Source of the DNA: an uncultured Eubacteriales bacterium
GTDB lineage: Bacteria; Bacillota; Clostridia; Oscillospirales; Oscillospiraceae
Assembly (NCBI GenBank): GCA_900544295.1
Contig: UQUO01000001.1
Span: forward strand, 186,001 to 250,000
Reading direction: 5' to 3'
DNA: 64,000 nucleotides
Shown here in pieces: positions 42,640 to 51,525 of this stretch. The translations under genes and the position numbers were made by a program. The notes below the pieces were generated by a model that was given only the letters and a program-made list of their open reading frames with translations, was not told the origin of the DNA and searched no databases. How positions within the stretch are numbered: position 1 is the first letter of the stretch; every line of letters starts with the position of its first letter.

Positions 42640-42939
42640 TTAGAACAGCTCGTCGCCGCTTTTGTTGTCGAGGCCGGGGTGGAGGTCAAAGCGGACGGCG
42701 CCGACGCGGGCTTTGCCGTTTACCGCCTGCTCCACCAGCCAGGTACCCCTTATGCCAAAGCCGCCGCAGAGTTCTATCGCGCCGCAGCCAGCTTCCGCCA
42801 TCTCGGCCGCCGCGGCGGCGCCCTGCTCGTAGGTCGATACGCCTATGCTCGTCAGCCGCACCGACGGGGTCTCGACAAGCCCGCGGTCCTTTGCCGGGTC
42901 TGCGCCCGGAGCTATGAATATGAACGCCGCGTTCAGCAT
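42640..42939 (-). CDS. DUF6506-like small protein, last gene of the acetoin operon
   Basis: 99 residues from ATG 42939 with AAAGGAGGCA upstream. The sequence (MLNAAFIFIAPGADPAKDRG, AAEMAEAGCGAIELCGGFG) is that of a compact alpha/beta protein, which I associate with the DUF6506 family. Function unknown. It overlaps no neighbour and begins 15 bp after the E3 stop, so it is probably co-transcribed. Confidence 0.65.
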   Translation of the reverse strand: MLNAAFIFIAPGADPAKDRGLVETPSVRLTSIGVSTYEQGAAAAAEMAEAGCGAIELCGGFGIRGTWLVEQAVNGKARVGAVRFDLHPGLDNKSGDELF

Positions 42940-42953
42940 CTCTGTGCCTCCTT

Positions 42954-44642
42954 TCACTTCTTGTTCGGGATATGTATCGCACGCTTCTGCGCCGCCAGCG
43001 CCGCCTCGCGCAGCGCCTCGGCCACCGTCGGGTGGCAGTGTATGGTATCCGTGAGCTCGTCGAGCGTGGCCTCGAGCCTTATCGCCAGCGCGGCCTCCTC
43101 GATGAGCTCCGTCGCGCTCGGCGCGAGGATATGCACGCCCAGGATCTCGCCGAACTTCGGCCCGGCGAGGACCTTTATCATGCCGCCCGTGCAGCCCAAG
43201 ACCAAGCTCCGCCCGTTCGCGCTCGTCGGAAAGCGGCCCACGACGTACTCTATGCCGAGCTCCCTGGCCCGCTCCTCCGTGTAGCCCACGCCGGCTATCT
43301 CGGGGCCTACGTAGGCGCAGGCGGGGCTCATGTCCTCGTCAAAGCCGCGCTCGCCGCCCATGGCGTTTTCCGCCGCGGCCTCGCCCATGGCCATCGCCGC
43401 GTGCGCCAGCATCAGCCTTCCGGAGCAGTCGCCCACCGCGTACACGCCGGGCACGCTCGTCTCCAGGCGCCTGTCCACCTTGATGAAGCCGTCCTCGAGC
43501 GCTATGCCCGCCTTTTCAAGCCCGAGGCCCTCCGTGTTGGGGCTGCGGCCCACGCATACAAGCACCTTCTCGGCATCAAACACCTCGTCCCTGCCGCCTG
43601 TGTCGGCATGGACGGCCGCGCCCTTCGCTGTGGCCTCCAACCTCGTGACCTTCGCGCCCGTGCGCAAGTCCATGCCCTCGGCTATCAGCTGCGCCTTGGC
43701 AAGCTCGGCGAGCTCGCCGTCCATCTGGGGCAGTATCCGCGGCTGCAGCTCGAGCACCGTAACCTTCGTGCCGAAGCGCCGGTATACGCTGCCCAGTTCC
43801 ACGCCTATGACGCCGCCGCCTATGACCACCATGCTCTCCGGTATGTGGTCGAGCGTGAGGCCGCCGGTGGAGTCTATGACTGCGGGGCAGTCCCTGAGCC
43901 CCGGTATGCCCGGCAGCACGGGCCTCGAGCCCACGGCGATGATTATCTTGTCGGGCCGGAACTCCTTACCGCCCGCCGTGACGGTCTTGGGGCCGGTGAA
44001 GCGGGCCTCGCCCTCCACGACGCTTATCCTGTTCGCACGCATCAGCGCCCTGACGCCGCCCGTGAGCTTGTCCGAGACCGACTGCCTCGTAGCCTGCACC
44101 TGCGCCCAGTCCACTGCTACGTCCCTGCCTATGATGCCTATCCCTGCGGAGCCTGTGGCAAGCTCGTAGACCTCGGAGCTGTGCAGCAGCGCCTTGGTGG
44201 GCATACAGCCCCGGTTGAGGCAGGTGCCGCCTATTTCGGCGCACTCTATGAGCGTGACCTTGGCGCCGAGCTGCGCGGCCCTTATCGCCGCAACATAGCC
44301 GCCGGGGCCGCCGCCTATAACGAGCACGCCGCCGCCCTCCGAGGACCCGGGTTCCGCCTCGGCGGGGTGCCCGGCAGCCGCCGGGGCGGGAGAGACGCTC
44401 TCGCCCCGTGCGCCTATGACGGCAACAGGCGTCAGGCAGGGCACCGTCCCGCCCGCGGCGACAAGTACCCTCAGCAGCACGCCGGAGGCAGTGGCCTCCA
44501 CGTCGTTCGTCAGCTTGTCCGTCGAGACGGAGAAGAGCTTCTCGCCCTCCTGCACCGCCTCGCCCTCCTTCTTGTACCAGCTTTCTATCGTGCCCTCGGT
44601 CATGGTCAGGCCGAGCTTCGGCATTACAATCTCCTTTGCCAT
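42954..44642 (-). CDS. acoL: Dihydrolipoamide dehydrogenase (E3) with N-terminal lipoyl domain
   Basis: 562 residues. Residues 1-~80 are a lipoyl domain with the lipoylated Lys in the loop STDKLTND. A short linker leads to the flavoprotein disulfide reductase: FAD motif VIGGGPGGYVAA, redox pair GGTCLNRGCMPTKAL, NAD motif VVIGGGVIGVELG and the C-terminal HCHPTVAEAL with the His-Glu base. It reoxidises dihydrolipoyl groups on E2 with NAD+. A lipoyl domain on E3 is a known variant in some Bacillota and acetoin systems. It follows E2 by 9 bp. Confidence 0.94.
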   Translation of the reverse strand: MAKEIVMPKLGLTMTEGTIESWYKKEGEAVQEGEKLFSVSTDKLTNDVEATASGVLLRVLVAAGGTVPCLTPVAVIGARGESVSPAPAAAGHPAEAEPGSSEGGGVLVIGGGPGGYVAAIRAAQLGAKVTLIECAEIGGTCLNRGCMPTKALLHSSEVYELATGSAGIGIIGRDVAVDWAQVQATRQSVSDKLTGGVRALMRANRISVVEGEARFTGPKTVTAGGKEFRPDKIIIAVGSRPVLPGIPGLRDCPAVIDSTGGLTLDHIPESMVVIGGGVIGVELGSVYRRFGTKVTVLELQPRILPQMDGELAELAKAQLIAEGMDLRTGAKVTRLEATAKGAAVHADTGGRDEVFDAEKVLVCVGRSPNTEGLGLEKAGIALEDGFIKVDRRLETSVPGVYAVGDCSGRLMLAHAAMAMGEAAAENAMGGERGFDEDMSPACAYVGPEIAGVGYTEERARELGIEYVVGRFPTSANGRSLVLGCTGGMIKVLAGPKFGEILGVHILAPSATELIEEAALAIRLEATLDELTDTIHCHPTVAEALREAALAAQKRAIHIPNKK

Positions 44643-44651
44643 ACGCGCCTC

Positions 44652-45965
44652 CTATGCCAGCGCCAGCGCCGGGCACTCTATGAGCTTCTTGAGCCTCTGC
44701 AGGAACTGCGCCGCCACCGAACCGTCCACGACCCTGTGGTCCGCCGTCAGTGAGAGGTTGAGTATGGGCCGCACGCAAATCTCGCCGTCCACGACCACCA
44801 CCTTGTCCTCTATCGTGTTGACACCCAGAATGGCCACCTCGGGCTGGTTGATTATCGGCGTGAAGCTCTCTATGCCGTACATACCCAGGTTGGTTATCGT
44901 GAAGGTGCCGCCCTTGAGCCTGTCCATGGGCAGGCCGCCCGTGCGTGCGAGATTGGCCAGCTCCTTCACTTCGGCGGAGATCTCACGCAGGCTCTTCATG
45001 TCGGCGTCCGGCACGTTCGGCACGACAAGGCCGTTATCCAGCGCCACGGCGACGCCGATGTTCACGTAGTTCTTGTAGATGATATTGTCCCCGTCTACAG
45101 AGCAGTTGAGCAGCGGGAACTCGCGCAGGGCCAGAGCCGTCAGCTTCACGAGGATGTCGGTGTAGCTGACCTTTATGTCCTCAGCCTTGAGCCTCTGCCG
45201 GAACTTCGCAAGCTCGGAGACGTCGCAGCCGAGGTTGAAGCTGACGGTGGGGCTGGTCATGTGGCTGTTGTGCATATTTCTGGCTATGGCGCGGCGCATA
45301 CCGGTCATGGGCTTGGTCTCCTCACGCGGCTGGGCTTCCGGCGCGGGGCCCCTGGATGCGGCGGCGAGGATGTCGGCGGCGAGGATGCGCCCGCCCTTGT
45401 GTGGGACGTCCTTCAGCTCGAGGCCGAGCTCGGCCGCGGCCTTGGCGGCGAGCGGGCTGGCCTTGGGGCCGGGCTCTGCGGGCGGCGGGGGCGGCGCAGC
45501 CTTGAACTTTTTGACGTCCTCCTCCGTTATCCTGCCGCCGGGGCCGGTGCCGGGCACCTCGGCCAGCTCCACGCCGAGCTCCCTTGCGAGCTTCTTGGCC
45601 GCAGGCGAGGCCACGACCCTGCCGGCGGGCGGCTTCGGCGCCGGGGCGGGCTTGGGCGCGGCCGCCTCAGGACCGGGCGCCGGCCCGGCCTCAGGCGCGC
45701 CGGGCAGGAGCGGGGAAATGTCCTCGCCCGCCTCACCTATGACGGCCACGCCGGCCAGGCAGGGTAGGGTCTCTCCCTCCTTCGCCAGTATCTTCAAAAG
45801 TGTGCCCGAGGCCGTGGCCTCTATGGTGTTCGTGAGCTTGTCGGTCTCGACCTCGAAGAGCGGCTCGCCTTCCCTGACGGCCTCGCCCTCGGCCTTGAGC
45901 CAGCGGCTGACCGCGCCCTCCGTCATCGTGAGGCCGAGCTTCGGCATCACTACGAGTTTTGCCAT
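44652..45965 (-). CDS. acoC: Dihydrolipoamide acyltransferase (E2)
   Basis: 437 residues: lipoyl domain (1-~80, Lys in ETDKLTN), an Ala/Pro linker, two peripheral-subunit-binding domains (VVASPAAKKLARELGVELAE ~115-150; ASPLAAKAAAELGLELKDV ~168-205) and the catalytic domain ending in DHRVVDGSVAAQFL. The duplicated subunit-binding domain is somewhat unusual for a single-lipoyl E2. It transfers the acyl group from lipoate to CoA and forms the complex core. Confidence 0.94.
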   Translation of the reverse strand: MAKLVVMPKLGLTMTEGAVSRWLKAEGEAVREGEPLFEVETDKLTNTIEATASGTLLKILAKEGETLPCLAGVAVIGEAGEDISPLLPGAPEAGPAPGPEAAAPKPAPAPKPPAGRVVASPAAKKLARELGVELAEVPGTGPGGRITEEDVKKFKAAPPPPPAEPGPKASPLAAKAAAELGLELKDVPHKGGRILAADILAAASRGPAPEAQPREETKPMTGMRRAIARNMHNSHMTSPTVSFNLGCDVSELAKFRQRLKAEDIKVSYTDILVKLTALALREFPLLNCSVDGDNIIYKNYVNIGVAVALDNGLVVPNVPDADMKSLREISAEVKELANLARTGGLPMDRLKGGTFTITNLGMYGIESFTPIINQPEVAILGVNTIEDKVVVVDGEICVRPILNLSLTADHRVVDGSVAAQFLQRLKKLIECPALALA

Positions 45966-46979
45966 TTAAGATCCCTCCTTCTTCTGCCGGAACATGCCGA
46001 GCCTTACGGCCTCGCTGAGCGCGGCTCTGGGCAGCACCCGCCAGGGGCCGTTCCTGTGTACGCTGAAGCTGACCTCGTTGCCGGGGTCAACGCGCAGCTC
46101 GCGCTCGCCGTCCAGGGCGATCATGTGCCGCTGCGCGGCGGTGAAGCCAAACTCCTGGCCGAGCCTCAGCTCGTGGACGCCGGAGATGCGCACCTCGGTG
46201 AGCACGCCCGCGGCTATGGGCGCCACCACGCTGCCCGCGCCCCCGCCTCCGAGCTCGACAGCCAGGGCTCTGTCCTCCGTGTCCCCTACCTGTCCGCAGA
46301 CACCCGCCACAGCGGAAAAACCTATCGTCGCCGGGTGGCAGCGCGAGGCCACTATCAGCCGCATCCGCTCCGCGTCCCAGATGGCCCTCGCGCCCGCGAA
46401 AAAGTCGTCGGAGACGACGGCGTCTATGAGCGCGATGTCGCGCAGCCGGCCGTTCACCCTGACCTCTATGCGCTTGTCGCGTATGCAGCAGGCATAGGGC
46501 TCTGGCATGAGCGCAGCCGAGGCTGCGGCCATGCCGGCCACCGTGCCCTCCATAAGCGTCGGGTAAACGTTGTTCGTACCGGTGGATACAGACAACAGCG
46601 GCACGCTGTCTATGCCCTTGGCCGCGGCGCGGCTCGTGCCGTCGCCGCCGAGGACTACCACGCAGCCGACCCCCATCTGCTCAAACATACGCGCCGCCCG
46701 AGTCGTGTCCTCCTGGGTCGCCTCGATCTCAAAGTCCAGCAGCCCGACCTCGGCCCTGAGCACGCCGTCGCTCTCGAGCCCCTCGCGCACCGCCCAGCCT
46801 ATCATGAAGGTCTCGGGCATGAACAGTACACGCTCTATGCCCAGGCCCTGGGCCGCGAGCACTATCCGTTTGCAGATGTTCACCTTTTCGTTGTTGTCTA
46901 TCGTCGTCGCATAGGAGACGAGGCGGCGGATGTCCTTGCCGGACGCGGGGTTGGCAATGACGCCGATGGTCCTTTTCAT
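45966..46979 (-). CDS. acoX: AcoX-like ATP-NAD kinase family protein
   Basis: 337 residues from ATG 46979 (GAGAGG 8 nt upstream). The family features are IGVIANPASGKDIRRLV at the N-terminus, VVVLGGDGTSRAAAKG (the GGDG motif of NAD kinases and diacylglycerol kinases) and STGTNNVYP. AcoX lies in acetoin dehydrogenase operons of several bacteria, but its reaction is not settled. Its place between E1 beta and E2, adjoining E2 without a gap, supports an acetoin assignment for this operon. Confidence 0.85.
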   Translation of the reverse strand: MKRTIGVIANPASGKDIRRLVSYATTIDNNEKVNICKRIVLAAQGLGIERVLFMPETFMIGWAVREGLESDGVLRAEVGLLDFEIEATQEDTTRAARMFEQMGVGCVVVLGGDGTSRAAAKGIDSVPLLSVSTGTNNVYPTLMEGTVAGMAAASAALMPEPYACCIRDKRIEVRVNGRLRDIALIDAVVSDDFFAGARAIWDAERMRLIVASRCHPATIGFSAVAGVCGQVGDTEDRALAVELGGGGAGSVVAPIAAGVLTEVRISGVHELRLGQEFGFTAAQRHMIALDGERELRVDPGNEVSFSVHRNGPWRVLPRAALSEAVRLGMFRQKKEGS

Positions 46980-47047
46980 ACGCAGCACCTCTCAAAAAAC
47001 GGCCCGCAGGTACCCAGTGAGCGCCTGCGGGCCTCGCCTTGCCTGCC

Positions 47048-48016
47048 TTAGAACAGCTTCTTCGCCGCGACCAGGATGTCCTGGGCGTTGGGTATGTAGT
47101 ACTGCTCAAGATTCGGGGCGAAGGGCACCGGTGTGTCCAGCGCTCCGATGCGGATTACGGGCGCGTCGAGGTAGTCGAAGAACTCCTCGCCGATTATCGC
47201 GCTTATCTCGCCGCCGTAGCCGCCGCGCTTGACCTCCTCGGTGATGACGATGGCCTTGTGCGTCTTGGCGATGGTCTCGCCGATAAGCTCCTTGTCCAGC
47301 GGGTATAGGCTGCGCAGGTCGATGACCTCGACGTCCACGCCCTCGCCGGCGAGCTTGTCGGCGGCCTCCAGCGCGTCGTATACCTGCTTGCCATATGTGA
47401 TGATGGAGAGGTCGGAGCCGGGCCTCGCCACACGGCCCTTGCCCAGGGGGATGGGCTCGAGGCTCGTGACCTCACCCTTGACGCCGAAGAGCGTTTTCTG
47501 CTCGAAGTACATAACGGGGTCCTCGTCGTCTATGGCCGCGAGCATGAGGCCCAGGGCGTCCTGTGCGCAGGAGGGGTAGACGACCTTGAGGCCGGGGACG
47601 TGGGTCAGCCAGGCCTCGAGGCTCTGCGAGTGCTGCGCTGCGGCGCCCGTGCCCGCACCCGCGGGCAAGCGCACAACCATGGGCATGGAGATCTTGCCGC
47701 CGAACATATAGCGCATCTTCGCCGCCTGGTTCACGAGCTGGTCCATACCGACCGTGAGGAAGTCGCAGAACATGAGCTCGGCTATGGGCCGCAGGCCCGT
47801 TGCCGCCGCGCCGACCGCGCAGCCTATGATGGCGCCCTCGGAGATGGGCGTGTCCCGCACCCGCTCCGGGCCGAATTCGTCAAACATACCCGCAGAGACT
47901 CCAAAGCAGCCGCCGAAGGCGCCGACGTCCTCGCCGAACAGGACCACGTTCGGGTTCTCGCGCATCCGGATGCTCATGCCCTCCCGGATGGCCTCGCCGT
48001 AAGTCATCATCGTCAT
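47048..48016 (-). CDS. acoB: 2-oxoacid/acetoin dehydrogenase E1 beta subunit
   Basis: 322 residues, normal for the transketolase-like beta subunit. Motifs include VVLFGEDVGAFGGCFGVS, DTPISEGAIIGCAVGAAATG (the TPP-contacting Glu region), RLPAGAGTGAAAQHSQSLEA and LGKGRVARPGSDLSIITYG. It pairs with the alpha subunit, whose stop overlaps this start by 4 bp (48013-48016). Confidence 0.94.
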   Translation of the reverse strand: MTMMTYGEAIREGMSIRMRENPNVVLFGEDVGAFGGCFGVSAGMFDEFGPERVRDTPISEGAIIGCAVGAAATGLRPIAELMFCDFLTVGMDQLVNQAAKMRYMFGGKISMPMVVRLPAGAGTGAAAQHSQSLEAWLTHVPGLKVVYPSCAQDALGLMLAAIDDEDPVMYFEQKTLFGVKGEVTSLEPIPLGKGRVARPGSDLSIITYGKQVYDALEAADKLAGEGVDVEVIDLRSLYPLDKELIGETIAKTHKAIVITEEVKRGGYGGEISAIIGEEFFDYLDAPVIRIGALDTPVPFAPNLEQYYIPNAQDILVAAKKLF

Positions 48017-48999
48017 CTCTCGCGCACCTCCTCAACTATGTCGGAATAGACGTCCACGACCGCGCTCTCCAGGCTCGGTATGGGCTGGGCGTCGGCAAAG
48101 GCGATGGCGTCCTCCACTTCTTTGGCCACCTGGGCGTCTATCGCTGCCACCTCGTCGGCGGAGCAGACGCCGTTGTCCACGAGGAAGGCCGCAAAGCGCG
48201 GCAGGGGGTCCTTTTCCATCCAGGAGGCCTGCTCCTCCTTGGGCTTGTAGGTCGCGGGGTCGCCCTCGAAGTGGCCGCGCTGGCGGTAGGTCTTGCACTC
48301 GAGCAGCGTCGGGCCCTTGCCGGCCCGCGCCCTTGCCACGGCCTCGGCGGCCGCCTCGTAGACGGCCAGGGGGTCGTTGCCGTCAACCGCGATGCCGGGG
48401 ATGTTGTAGGCCGCGCCGCGGTCTGCGACGTCCTTTATGGCTTGGTGCCTGTCCTGGCTCATCGAAATGCCGTAGTGGTTGTTCTCGCATACGAAGATGA
48501 TGGGCAGCTTCCAGATGGAGGCCATGTTGAGCGACTCGTGGAAGGTGCCCTGGTTCGTGGAGCCGTCGCCGAAGAAGCAGACGCAGACCTGATCCGTGCC
48601 GCGTATCTTGGCGGAGAGGCCCGCGCCCGTGGAGATGCAGTGTCCCGCGCCGACGATGCCGTTGGCGCCGAGGATGCCCTTGTCCCTGTCCGCGATGTGC
48701 ATGGAGCCGCCCTTGCCCTTGCAGTAGCCTGTCTCCCTGCCGAAGAGCTCAGCCATCATGAGGTTGAGGTCGCCGCCCTTGGCAATGATGTGGCCGTGGC
48801 CCCTGTGCGTGCTGGTGATGAAGTCGTCGTCGCGCAGGCATTCGCAGACGGCGGGCGCTATCGCCTCCTCGCCCAGGTACAGGTGGACGAAGCCGGGTAT
48901 CTTGCCCTCTGCAAACAGCCGCGCAGCCGTGCTCTCGAAGTCCCGTATGCGGCGCATCTTCACATACATATCCTTCATTTGCTCTTTGCTGATCGCCAT
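48013..48999 (-). CDS. acoA: 2-oxoacid/acetoin dehydrogenase E1 alpha subunit
   Basis: 328 residues with the TPP/Mg motif GDGSTNQG ... NNHYGIS (~167-205) and the family start RRIRDFESTAARLFAEGKIPG. It decarboxylates or cleaves the substrate on TPP and passes the acyl group to lipoyl-E2. The chain is short with the compact N-terminus of acetoin-type E1, which with AcoX and AcoR nearby favours acetoin over pyruvate; the substrate is not proven by sequence. Confidence 0.93.
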   Translation of the reverse strand: MAISKEQMKDMYVKMRRIRDFESTAARLFAEGKIPGFVHLYLGEEAIAPAVCECLRDDDFITSTHRGHGHIIAKGGDLNLMMAELFGRETGYCKGKGGSMHIADRDKGILGANGIVGAGHCISTGAGLSAKIRGTDQVCVCFFGDGSTNQGTFHESLNMASIWKLPIIFVCENNHYGISMSQDRHQAIKDVADRGAAYNIPGIAVDGNDPLAVYEAAAEAVARARAGKGPTLLECKTYRQRGHFEGDPATYKPKEEQASWMEKDPLPRFAAFLVDNGVCSADEVAAIDAQVAKEVEDAIAFADAQPIPSLESAVVDVYSDIVEEVRER

Positions 49000-49011
49000 T
49001 TTTGACCTCCT

Positions 49012-49371
49012 TTATTCAGTGATGAATACTTCAACGGCGGCCAGCGCCGCCTCGATGCTGCAGTCCCTGTCGCCGAAGGCCTCGATGCACAGCCCATCGA
49101 CCGTGAGACCGCCCTTCACCGGCCTCACCTCGACCGTGCCGACGGGCAGCGCCGAGGCCACCTCGGCACAGTCCACCTCCTCCGGCCGCGAGACCGCCAC
49201 CGTCGCCAGTATCCGCACCTGCCTCGTGAAGTCCGTCAGACCCAGCACCTCATCGAGCCCGCACAGGCAGCTGCGCGACACCGCATCCTTCACCGCCTTC
49301 TTCGCAGCCTTGGTGACATCCTGGCCATGAAAGTCCGTCCCCATCCCGAATTCAACGATGAATTTCTTCAA
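49012..49371 (-). CDS. Lin0512-family small protein, first gene of the operon
   Basis: 119 residues from TTG 49371, chosen because GGAGG lies 7 nt upstream and the family start KKFIVEFGMGTDFHGQDVT follows directly. The later motifs LPVGTVEVRPVKGGLTVDGL fit the Lin0512 family (function unknown). It stands 12 bp before acoA and is probably co-transcribed. Confidence 0.75.
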   Translation of the reverse strand: MKKFIVEFGMGTDFHGQDVTKAAKKAVKDAVSRSCLCGLDEVLGLTDFTRQVRILATVAVSRPEEVDCAEVASALPVGTVEVRPVKGGLTVDGLCIEAFGDRDCSIEAALAAVEVFITE

Positions 49372-49411
49372 ATTCTCACCTCCGTGATAACTCCTTTCCG
49401 AATCCACTTTG

Positions 49412-49440
49412 AGTATACACTACTGTCTCATTATTCTCAA
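49412..49440 (-). promoter_or_regulatory. Sigma-A-type promoter of the acetoin operon
   Basis: Minus strand TTGAGA (49435-49440), 17-bp spacer, TATACT (49412-49417), 41 bp upstream of the first start. No TGGCAC-N5-TTGCA (sigma-54) element was found between acoR and the operon. Confidence 0.6.
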
Positions 49441-49530
49441 GAGCAGAAGGAGAAATTTCCACATTTCAGCATCAGAGACAAACTCTACGCCGTGATTTAG
49501 GTCCATTTTCATAAATTGTGAGAATAATGA
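49428..49530. promoter_or_regulatory. Paired inverted arms upstream of the acetoin operon
   Basis: TCATTATTCTCA (49428-49439) and its exact reverse complement TGAGAATAATGA (49519-49530) lie 79 bp apart. The first overlaps the promoter -35. Related TGAGAAT sequences recur at 49572-49578 and 49603-49609. They are candidate activator sites. Confidence 0.5.
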
Positions 49531-49538
49531 CATAAAAA

Positions 49539-49567
49539 ACGAGACGAACCCCGGGAGTTCGTCTCGT
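49539..49567 (-). terminator. Terminator of the lplA-acoR unit
   Basis: ACGAGACGAAC / GTTCGTCTCGT with a GC loop; on the minus strand a TTTTTT run follows (49534-49539). Confidence 0.8.
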
Positions 49568-49608
49568 ATTCTTGAGAATATTATCAATTTGTATCAAACA
49601 GCTGAGAA

Positions 49609-51525
49609 TTACCTCATACTTTTCACATCAATGCCGCAGCGCTTGATTTTCCTGTATAGGGTCGCACGGCTCATGCCGAGGCGCCTGGCGGCGTCCTCAA
49701 CGCTGCCGCCGGAGAGGGTGAGGGCGGAGAGCAGCTCGCCGGCCTCGCTGGCGGGCTCGGCGGGGGGCTTGGAGCTGGGGCAGAGGGAGAGCCTGAGGCT
49801 CTGCGCGTCGAGCAGGGCGCCGGTCGTGGAGTAGTAGGCGCGCTCGATGGTGTTCTGCAGCTCACGCACGTTGCCGGGCCAGTCGTATTCCATGAGCCCG
49901 GAGAGGAACTCCGGCGCCATGCTGCGCTCCGGCTCGGGCGACATCTTGTTGAGGCGCTCCAGGAAGTGCCCGGCGCACAGGCCGATGTCCCCGGGCCGCT
50001 CCCTGAGGGGCGGTATCTCGAGCTTGAGCACGTTGAGGCGGAAGTAGAGGTCCTGGCGGAAGCCTCCCTCGACGGCAAGCTGCTCCAGCTTGCGGTTGGT
50101 CGAGGCGATTATCCGGATGTCGAGGTCTATCTCCTGGCTGCCGCCGACCCTGGTTATCCTGTGGGTCTCAACGGCGCGCAGGAGCTTGGACTGGAACTCG
50201 ATGGGCAGCTCGCCGATCTCGTCGAGGAAGAGGGTTCCGTGGTTGGCGAGCTCGAAGCGGCCGGGGTTGCCCTCGCCGGAATGGGCTCCGGGGAAGGTGC
50301 CGGCCTCGTAGCCGAAGAGCTCACGCTCGAGCAGGTCACGGGGGATGGAGGCGCAGTTGATGGCGACAAAGGGGCCCTCGGAGCGGCTGCCCTCGTTGTG
50401 CATGGACTGGGCGAAGAGCTCCTTGCCGGTGCCGGACTCGCCCTCGATGAGTATGTTGCCGTCGTATTGGGCGTAGCGCCTCGCGAGGGCGATGGTCTTT
50501 TTCATCGCCGGGTCGCGGGTGTAGATGTCCTGGAAGGTGTAGATGGCCCGGTTTCCGCTGACCTTGTTCACGGAGTCGAGGAGGTGCTTTTGCTTTTTGA
50601 GCGTGACGCAGAGGGTGCGCACGTCGTAGTCCATGGAGGGGCTGACGGAGGCAGAACAGTGCAGCAGGTCATCGCCGCTGATGAGCCTGGTGTCGTCGGA
50701 GAAGCAGCGGCTGCCCCGGCGCCAGTCCATGGCGTCCCAGCCGATGTCGGGCATGAGCCTGCGGAAGTCGCGGCCCTTGAGCTCCTCGAGGCTGAGCCCA
50801 AGCAGCCTGCCGGCGGCGCTGTTCATCCAGATGGCCCTGTAGTCGTCCTGGCCGAGCAAGACGATGCCGTCGGCGCTGCCCTCGAGGGCGGCGCGCATGA
50901 TCTCGGCGTTGTGCAGCAGCGAGAGCTTGCCCTCGATGCCGTAGACGGCGGCGAGCACGACGGCCAGGGTGTGGTCGTGGACGCCGGAGGCGTCGCCGGA
51001 CATATTGAAGCAGCCGATGACCTCGCCGTTGATGCCGTGGATGGGCGCCGCGGAGCAGGTCCAGCTGTGGTGCGTGCGGCAGTAGTGCTCCGGCCCGACC
51101 ATCTGTATGGGCGTGTCGCAGTCGAGGGCGACGCTTATGGCGTTCGTGCCCACGCTGAGGTTGGACCAGAGCGCCCCCGGGACAAAGCGCAGATCCTCGG
51201 TCCGCTCCATGATGGACTCGTCGCCCATGGTCTCGAGCACGTAGCCCGCGCTGTCGGTGAGCACCATGAGAAAGCCCGTGCGCCGGACGATGTCAAAGAC
51301 GCTCTGCATGATCGGCAGGGCGATCTCCATGAGGGTGCTGTTGGCTTCCCTGATGGAGCGGAACACGGCGTCGTCCACCCTGCGGCCGATTCCGCCGTTG
51401 GGGTCCACCCCAGCCTCGCGGCATTTTCTCCAGCACTCGGCCACGGCGGGCTGCACGGAGCTGTCGAGCCTGCCCTCGTATACATAGGCAGCCCAGATCT
51501 CCTCAAACCTTCTGAGATCCTTCAT
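49609..51525 (-). CDS. acoR: AcoR-like activator (GAF-PAS-AAA+-Fis)
   Basis: 638 residues from ATG 51525. A GAF-like sensor domain (~60-205) and a PAS domain (~210-310) precede the AAA+ domain with Walker A GESGTGKE (~362-369), Walker B GTLFLDEIGELP and arginine-finger region YFRLNVLKLEIPPLRER. The C-terminus is a Fis-type HTH (SVEDAARRLGMSRATLYRKI). The sigma-54-contacting GAFTGA loop reads GTFPGA (~409-414), so both Ala-2 and the key Thr are replaced. It lies upstream of the operon it presumably controls and overlaps lplA by 23 bp. Confidence 0.9.
   Translation of the reverse strand: MKDLRRFEEIWAAYVYEGRLDSSVQPAVAECWRKCREAGVDPNGGIGRRVDDAVFRSIREANSTLMEIALPIMQSVFDIVRRTGFLMVLTDSAGYVLETMGDESIMERTEDLRFVPGALWSNLSVGTNAISVALDCDTPIQMVGPEHYCRTHHSWTCSAAPIHGINGEVIGCFNMSGDASGVHDHTLAVVLAAVYGIEGKLSLLHNAEIMRAALEGSADGIVLLGQDDYRAIWMNSAAGRLLGLSLEELKGRDFRRLMPDIGWDAMDWRRGSRCFSDDTRLISGDDLLHCSASVSPSMDYDVRTLCVTLKKQKHLLDSVNKVSGNRAIYTFQDIYTRDPAMKKTIALARRYAQYDGNILIEGESGTGKELFAQSMHNEGSRSEGPFVAINCASIPRDLLERELFGYEAGTFPGAHSGEGNPGRFELANHGTLFLDEIGELPIEFQSKLLRAVETHRITRVGGSQEIDLDIRIIASTNRKLEQLAVEGGFRQDLYFRLNVLKLEIPPLRERPGDIGLCAGHFLERLNKMSPEPERSMAPEFLSGLMEYDWPGNVRELQNTIERAYYSTTGALLDAQSLRLSLCPSSKPPAEPASEAGELLSALTLSGGSVEDAARRLGMSRATLYRKIKRCGIDVKSMR

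Noticed and set aside
42972..44753. 593-codon plus-strand frame opposite the E3 gene
   Set aside because: High GC produces long open antisense frames; the minus strand carries clear lipoyl and disulfide reductase motifs.
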